Positions 57,207-64,000 of a stretch of 64,000 nt of DNA are shown here, one piece after another. A program made the position numbers and the translations under genes. The notes beneath the pieces are model-generated. The model worked only from the letters and a program-made list of their open reading frames with translations, did no database searches and was not told where the DNA came from. Numbering within the stretch: position 1 is the stretch's first letter; every line of letters starts with the position of its first letter. This stretch comes from Coffea arabica (Eukaryota > Streptophyta > Magnoliopsida > Gentianales > Rubiaceae): contig NC_092326.1 of assembly GCF_036785885.1 (NCBI RefSeq), positions 40,572,287 to 40,636,286 of the forward strand. The letters run 5' to 3'.

Positions 57207-58095
57207 GGTAAAATACAACAAACCTCGCGTGATTTCGTGAAAAGACACTTTACATCTCTATTATTTAGAAACCTCCGCATAAGCACCCTGAACTTCATAA
57301 CTAAAGTGAAAATGACTTTCTGAATCGGCTGAGTTACCGACTACACGTCGAATATTGAAAATACCCTCATTTATAATGTAGAGGGAGAGAGAGTCAAGAA
57401 TTGAGTAGCTCCCATTCATTCTTTGTAACGAGAGAAAAATCCTAGAAAAGTGAAATGTGAAATTACATTTTACATCGTTGCTGAAATATCGTGAATCTGA
57501 ATTTGAAGACAGCGTGGCTGCATCTGGTCATGAAGAAGGGAAGGTTGGATTATGGTTGTATCTGATCGTGAAGCTTGTTCAGCATTTTTAGGTAAAAATC
57601 AGAACTGATCTTCGATATTCAATCCATTTGATGTTTAGGATTTGTATTTTTTTCTAATTTGTTTATTCTTCTTTCACTACATACTAGGGCTTAAATATGT
57701 GGTTTCTGCCATTTTTATAGTAGGTGGTTTATCGAGGAAAAATGGAGTTTTAAAATGTAAACTTCTTAACTTTTTTTAGCTTTTTTGGAGTATGTGGTTG
57801 ATGTCAGGAGGAAATAATGTGTCGGGTCTGATTTGACTACTATATTAGATTTCACTATATAATTTGAAAGTATTGATTAAATAATATGTGTCAAGTCTGA
57901 CTAATTGTTGTTAATTTGAAACTCAAGGTCTTCCCCAAGGAACCTCGTGCACCCGTCGCCACTAGGTCGCTTACTTGGTTCCAAGTCAATTTTCACTTTA
58001 ATTATGAAGTTTAAGGTGTTTATGTAGAAGTTTTTAAACGATAAGAAGGTATGGTGTCTTTTCACGAAATTACAGAGGTTTCCTTGCACTTTACC
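57207..58095. mobile_element. 889-bp element with inverted repeats of about 110 bp
   Basis: The left arm (57207 to about 57317, starting ggtaaaatacaacaaacctc) pairs with the reverse complement of the right arm (58095 to about 57984, starting ggtaaagtgcaaggaaacct) for about 110 bases, by eye at near 80 percent identity. Both include atttcgtgaaaagacac and acttcataa(c/t)taaagtgaaaa. The arms enclose about 670 bp with no coding frame of note. Long arms suggest a non-autonomous Mutator-like or foldback element, but no clear target duplication was found, so the class is open. Confidence 0.75.
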
Positions 58096-59031
58096 CAAAT
58101 ATAAACCGTTCTGGGATGGTGGGATCCACAAATGATAAAAGTGCAGGCCCTTGCTCCAAAATCTGAATACATGCCTAAACTGATGTGGAACTAACTGCCG
58201 CCCAAATTGTATAGCACAAAGTCAAATTTTGTTTTCTTGAGTTTTTTTTAAAAGGCACGTGCATCATAATTTGCTCCCATATCCTTCTTCTCTTTGGATC
58301 CTTAGGAATTTCTCTTGAATTTGATCCGAAAGACCACTTTTGATATTTAAGATTATATGTCTCTAGATAAAATTTTATGTACCATTCGATCCTAATAGAT
58401 TAATAATAAGCATTGTGAGGATAATAATCTACTTTCCTTGTTATATTTTTCTTTGCCAATTTAAAAAAAATTACTCAATAGTCAATATTCATAGATCATG
58501 TAGTCAATATGAATGAGATCATTATCTACAACAAATGGCATACTCATAGGTGCATGGCATCCTATATTTACTCATCAAGTTAGATATTTTATAACTTGTT
58601 GCCATAATTATTAAATTCGATTCGACGAGAAACTCGACAAAATGATCAGATCAATGAGTTATTGGTTTAACCAATGAGCCACGACTAAATCAGTGGATCA
58701 TTAAAATAATATTTTAAATACAAAAGAGTAATTTTTGTACTCTCCTGTGATTTCACTGGAAATCAACAAGTCGTCCTATGGTTTTGAAGTATTCACATAA
58801 TTCCTTTATGATTCAATTAAAGTGAAATAGGACTTTTTGACCTGTTGTAATATTAGAAACCCATTTTTTGTTAATTTTTTTCCTTTTTTAGTTTTTTTTA
58901 TTTCCTTTCTTTCTATTTTTTTTCCTTTTCTTCTCATTCTTCTTCCTTCATTATCACACAACTCCCGCTACTATAATACCACCACCTCCTTCCCCTTCCT
59001 CCTACAATCACTGCCTATCAGCCTTTGTCAC
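58096..59031. other. AT-rich spacer left of the solo LTR
   Basis: It holds a segment beginning attattaaattcgattcga (about 58607) with gtttaaccaatgagccacg, of a type common in plant repeats, and a C/T-rich block (58860-59025). No gene is recognised. Confidence 0.4.
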
Positions 59032-61761
59032 TGTGAGGACTCGAAATTGTTTTTAGAATTTTCTCCTATTTTTTAAAAATTAATTTATATTTCCTTCTAT
59101 ATTTCTTTAGTTTGACTATTTAACTATTTACTAACCCTAAATTTCATGGTGATTTCATTAATTGAATCAAGAGTTTTACTTTTACTTTTAAAGTTAGAGT
59201 AAGTTAGGGTTTTGGTGCATATTGGTAGTGTGATCGATTGGTGAGGTGTGTGCACTAAATTTGGTGGATAAGAGTGAGTATTAAATAAGAGAAAGTGTGT
59301 GATTAGAAGTACTAATAATAAGTTAATGAATTATAAGTTAAAACAAAAGTACGAGGGAGTTAAAGGAAATAAGTTTGAACCGACGTGCGCCGTTTGTTAC
59401 CGGTTGAGTGCACCGCTTAACCAATACTTTCTTACCATAATCTTCTTTTTTTATTTCATTTAATTTCCCCTAAATTAACCCTTAAGTCAGCCACCATTAT
59501 TGACTAAGGAAAAGAAAAAGAAAAACAAAATAGTTTGGTGACACTTGTCAACCATTAAACCAAAAGTTGACCAAGATTAGTCTTTATATTTATCTTGGAA
59601 AAATTGAAGAAAAACCATCACTTTCTTGCTCCATGAAGGCCGAACCTTAGAGAGGAAAGAAAGAGAGAAAAACTTCCAAATTTCATCTTAATTTCCTTGA
59701 TTGATTTGTGAAAAATCCAAACACTAACCCTAATCCATACCGATTAATCTTGAGTTAAGTTTGGAGGGAAGCTTTTGGTGGAGTTACTTGAGGAAGAAAG
59801 CTATTGAGTTGCTTGTTTTCTTGGGATTTTGAGGTAAAATTTCGAGAAAACATCTCTTTTTACTTGTTTCTTGAGATTTATACAAGATATGTTATTATTG
59901 AAGTTGAAGGAAGCATGTTTATGGTAATTTTATGATTTTGTTAGGGTTTGGTGAAGTTGTTGCTAGGGTTTGGTTAATTTCCAATTTAGGTATATGTTGG
60001 TTATGGCTAGTTTTGTAGTTAAAATAAGTACTCTATGTATCCTATATCTTGTGAACTTAATTGAGGCTGTCTTGTGGTGAAAGTGTAGCCTTGAAATGGT
60101 TGAAAAAATTGGTAAACACAAAGGAGGTGCTGCTGAAATTTTTTTCGCAGGAGACTCTGAACAGTCTTGGAAAATCTGTCATATATTGGTATAGAAAAAT
60201 TCAAATTGAGTTCTGCTTGTTGTGTTTGAAATTAGATTTAGAGTACTTTCTACCATGAAAATTTCAGAATTTTTATCAATTCTTATGAATATCTGTGATT
60301 TTTCAAAATTGACTGAATTTTAATTCCTGTTCTGTCTTTCTACTGGATAAAGCAGCCACTTGAGATTGGATTTTGACTGACTTGTGGACAGAATCTTGCA
60401 AAGATGTCTTCTAAGAAATTGTAAATCTTTGAATATATTTTCCAACGTATAAAGTTTATAAATTTTGGATTTAAGAATCTTGAGATATGATTTTTCAAAT
60501 AGCAGCGCGTAAAACTAGAAAAATTCTGTTTTTTTTAAACTGTCCTTATTTTCATCTCCAACTTTAAATTAGAGTTGTTAAACCATTTTGAGCTTGGTTT
60601 ATGATTGGAATAAGAAAATTTTTGGTTACTTATGTCCCTTAGGTAAATGTTCGCTTTTCACTCTAAAATCATATTTGCACATTTGTACTAGTAGTTATTC
60701 GAATTTTCTTTGGTTCACCTAAATTTTGGATAGTTGAACCATAATATTTTCTCTTGATTATTTTTTGGGTTTTCTCGGTGATTAAGGACATAATTCGAAA
60801 GGAAACTTTTGATGTTATTTTGCTTAAACTAGTGAGTGTTCTTTGCATGTTGTGCTTCTAATGACTATGTGAATTGTTGTAAATGTTTGATTGGATGTTA
60901 AATGTTTTTCAATGATTGTTAAATGAATTTTCGATAGGCGATGTGTACTTTATCCCACTTGCCCTAAGTGAATGTGAAATTTTTAATGATTAAATGATTG
61001 AATGTTACTTGTGCATGAATGTAAGCCTTTTGACTGAATTGGACCCTTACCCTTCATTGCCAGTCGACTCGAGCCAGAAGTGAAGGGGGTCGGGCGGCTG
61101 GTTACCCTAAAAAAATATTTGGTATACTCGAGTATTACCACAAAATCTGGTGGAGAACTGGCCAGTGAATTCAATGTAATGATATCAATGAATGAATGAC
61201 AAGATCACCGAAAGAGTTTTCACTTGCAAATGTTTTCTAATGTCAGAGAAATAAAGAATATGGTTGGCGAATGAATGAATGAATGATTTGAATGAATTGC
61301 TTCAAGTGAGCACGTATCCTTCCAATGATTGAGTGTTTATTTTTTGAATGACTGGATATTGTGTGCAAAGTATGTAAATTGTTAAATGTAATGTTTCCAT
61401 GGTTTTCCTACCTGATTGCTTGTTTAGGAAACTCACTAAACTTTTAACTCATTCCTTTAGTTTTGTGTTCCTTACAGGAATGGAGGTCCAAAACAATTGA
61501 ATGTGAACTAGAGTGTGTAACTCTCTTGTACTTATACTTTTTGGTCGATAGGATATATTTTGACATTTGTTGTTGTATCATACGTTTGACTTTTGGGTTT
61601 GTAAACAAGTTTACATTTTGATTGAATTGTAAAACATAAATGTTATTTTGGAGACTTGAATGGTTAATCTTGAGAGTTGAGTGAGTCAGTGAGTCTTGGC
61701 AAGAGTTGGACAGGCGGTCCGCCAAACCCTTAAGTACGACTTAGGGGGGGTGGGGTCGTCA
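59032..61761 (+). mobile_element. Probable solo LTR of a Ty3/gypsy-type retrotransposon
   Basis: The segment starts tgtgaggactcgaaattg and ends ggggtggggtcgtca, resembling the TGTGAGGAC...GTC(C/G)TCACA ends of long plant gypsy LTRs as I remember them. About 2.7 kb lacks gag or pol coding sequence. The 3' part has ggaaactcactaaac, attcctttag, cttacaggaatggaggtcc and a ggcggtccgcc palindrome, in the order I associate with such LTRs. No second LTR is in the window and no 5-bp target duplication is clear (gtcac versus aagct), so the exact ends are uncertain. It could also be a truncated element. Confidence 0.55.
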
Positions 61762-62899
61762 AAGCTACCTCCTCCTTTGTTCACCTCTTTTCCACTTCCC
61801 ACTCCCTCTTCCTCTTTTTTTTTTTTCCTCATACCTCCCCTCGCCAGGAATAAGGAGGATAGATGGGGGAGCGTAGGAAATAGGAGGAGAGGAGAGGGGC
61901 TCACACGAACAATAAGAAGATAGAAGGGAAAAGGTAAGACATGAGGAAAAAAGAGGAAGAGGGAGAGAGGGGGATGGAGGAAAAAGAGAAAAAAGAGGAT
62001 GGAGGGGGAAGTGGGAGAGAGGAAAGAAAAAAAGGGGGTGATAGGTGGCTGAAGAGGTTGGGAGGAAGGGAAGATGAATAAATTTTAAAAATGTCTTAAA
62101 AATTTTAAAATATCTAAAACCATCCATAATAGTTAAAGTGAAAAGAATTTGAGCACAAAAAAAAATTAAAAGATAATATTTCATTTTCAAGTCGCACATA
62201 GGTTTCAGGTGAAATTCCGAATTAGTTTAAAGCATTAGACGCTTATGTGGATATTTCGAAACCATAGAGCAGCTGGTTCATTTTTGGTGAAACCATGGTA
62301 GGATTTTCTGTATTTTGCCCTAAAACATATATTATTTACTTAAAAAGATATATTATGGACTTATAAACATTAATAGAAGACTTAATTTCATTTTATCATA
62401 CTTATACATAAATAAATTATATAGTCAAATATAAAACAAAATCAGTTCACTTATCTTCAAGGAAAACACATCATTTTTCCATTATTTTATTTTTGTTTAA
62501 AAAATACTTTTCTAACTACTCAAATATTGTTACATAATAATAACAATTTTAGTTTGAAAGTTCAAATGGTTAAATGTATAATAAAAAAGTAAATAAGCTT
62601 ATTTAAAAGAATATTTAGTTTTCAAATAAAAATTAAGCAATTGGTAAAGTCTTATACACATTTAAAAGAAATCCAATATTGAAATCTTATCAATTCCAAA
62701 GCTAATCAAAACCATATATACATTTTGGTTACAATAGATATTCAAAATCAAAAAAATGGTGACGGATCTTAATTGAACCAGCTAGTTAAATATAGTGTTT
62801 GTCGAATTTGACTAAATCAATTCCTTATCTAGTCAAATTAAGGGCTAGTTTGGCTCGATTTAATGACTAGTTGATAGAATCGAACCGAATTTAATAACT
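61762..62899. other. C/T to G/A switch region and AT-rich spacer
   Basis: 61770-61850 is C/T-rich with a T12 run, and 61855-62075 is G/A-rich. A 144-codon minus-strand frame across it (61765-62199) is nearly all Leu, Phe, Pro and Ser, as expected from such composition, and is not credited as a gene. Confidence 0.5.
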
Positions 62900-64000
62900 A
62901 ACGTTACAAATTATACGGTTAGAATTGAAACACATCATCAATCACACACATATCACGTGATTTAAAGCGAGTAATAAAGTACCAATGTTAAGTGAGGTGG
63001 TAGGTCTCCTTTTTATATTGGGCTGAACGCAACTCTTCCTCCGAACCTTAAACCCCCACACAAAACCATCATCAATCTCTGTGCCGATTTCAAGCAAGAA
63101 TGCTAGCGGCTTTCGTTGCGTCTTATATATCTTCGCTTATTGGTTCCATATGTGCATAATTACATTTATACATTGATAATGCTGCTTTGCTTTTCCATCG
63201 AAAAAGCCTAGCTGCTTTTCCAGCTGTTCGCTGAAAACTCTGTCCTCCTTCCAGTGGCGATGGTTCTGAGTTGATGCTATATTTTTTCGACGTGATTTTC
63301 AAGCCTATGAGTTTGTTACTGGTTCGTACATTGACCTTCCGATTTTCTTTTCTATTTTTTTTCTGTTCCTTTTTGACCTTTTCATTTGATGGAAAGATTT
63401 TGTCTTCCTTGGTATCTTTTTCTTTTTCCCCAAGTTTGTAGGTTGTACTGAAAAGGTATATATCAGCAATTTAGTGTTTTTGCTTTTATTATGCTTTTCT
63501 CTTGGTAGATGGCTTCTGTGGTCGTGATCATGTAATGTGTGTCTGTTGTGTTGCGCACTCATATAACATGCAAAATGTGCCCACTGGGAAAGAAAGTCCT
63601 TTTTTCCTCCCTTTTTTGGTCAACTAATAAAAGCTTGGTAGATGGTATGTTGATCTTAAGAACTGTTCCAGAAAACGGGAAAACGGGGCTTTATCCAGAA
63701 TTAAAGTGGGAAAAGTGAGCTTAGATAGGAAGAGAAACGGGCATTCTTTGTTACAAGAATTATATTTGCTCGAACTGCGTATCATGTGCTTAAACAATGT
63801 ACATTTTGCTTCTTGTGTTGTAGAATAAAATAATCTTTTTTTTTAAAATGAAGATCTTGTTATCTTACTTTGTCCAGTGTCCAGACATAGATATTAAGAA
63901 CAATGGAGGTTTAAAAATTAACAGTTTCAGTAGTTAGTTGGAATTATGTTGGTCCATCCTTAGCTGAATATCTTATTTTGACTCCAGTTAAATATAAACA
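62900..64000. other. Right-end stretch, gene not recognised; possible start of the next transcription unit
   Basis: From about 62990 to 63300 the base composition turns less AT-rich, with C/T-rich text such as cttcctccgaaccttaaacc, which resembles plant 5' leaders. A short frame, MLAAFVASYISSLIGSICA, follows an ATG at 63101 but ends at once. No family is recognisable before the window ends. This is inference from composition only. Confidence 0.25.

Larger units (their letters stand above)
58607..62899. mobile_element. Possible older element with ttattaaattcg inverted ends, split by the solo LTR
   Basis: The left text ttattaaattcgattcga near 58609-58625 recurs, reverse-complemented as ttattaaattcggttcga, at about 62878-62895. 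Between them are a C/T block, the presumed solo LTR, a C/T to G/A block and AT-rich sequence. Only about 18 bases pair well and I found no target duplication, so this is a suggestion. Confidence 0.3.

Noticed and set aside
61765-62199. 144-codon minus-strand frame
   Set aside because: It is almost only Leu, Phe, Pro and Ser from a C/T-rich tract; no family resemblance.
1-64000. A CRISPR array, phage-defence locus or biosynthetic cluster
   Set aside because: There are no regularly spaced repeats, no bacterial gene organisation and no neighbouring pathway enzymes; the recognisable genes are ordinary plant families.
1-64000. tRNA, rRNA or snRNA genes
   Set aside because: I saw no convincing cloverleaf or conserved rRNA text by eye; a covariance-model search would be needed to exclude short ones.

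Overview
The window looks like nuclear DNA of a flowering plant, most likely a eudicot. The DNA is AT-rich, genes are split by many GT-AG introns, all recognisable proteins are plant families, and the spaces between genes are filled with short non-autonomous DNA transposons and LTR debris. I cannot name the species; an asterid would fit, but that is a guess. No CRISPR array, operon or other bacterial-type system is present, and I found no convincing new multi-gene system. The most unusual items are the splice-site choices in the first gene, a local cluster of three C2-domain genes, and several nested transposons.

Layout. 1-3632: upstream region with one hAT element nested in another and a MITE. 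3633-27208 (+): a 25-exon gene for an ATRX/CHR20-type SNF2 chromatin remodeler (1492 residues as modelled), with an ADD zinc-finger module and a complete two-lobed ATPase. 28480-31808 (-): an eight-exon gene for the peroxisome biogenesis factor PEX16 (365 residues), tail to tail with the remodeler. 34739-37394 (-): a two-exon gene of the plant VPS62/DUF946 family (571 residues). 37395-47398: about 10 kb without a recognisable gene, holding MITEs, two hAT-like elements, low-complexity runs and tracts rich in pyrimidine or purine.

47399-53687: three intronless paralogues for C2-domain proteins (orientations +, -, +). They share an N-terminal C2 domain and an unexplained C-terminal FSCF...EFTxVCG motif. 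54352-55957 (-): a plasmodesmata-located protein (two DUF26 domains, one membrane helix, three exons). 55958-64000: no gene recognised; it holds a tandem duplication, an 889-bp element with long inverted repeats and a probable 2.7-kb solo LTR, possibly inside an older element.

The genes do not form a pathway. They are ordinary plant housekeeping or membrane and cell-wall genes that happen to be neighbours; only the C2 trio is related by local duplication. Exon borders were set by hand from splice consensus, reading-frame continuity and remembered family conservation, without transcript evidence. Where two splice sites fit, this is stated.
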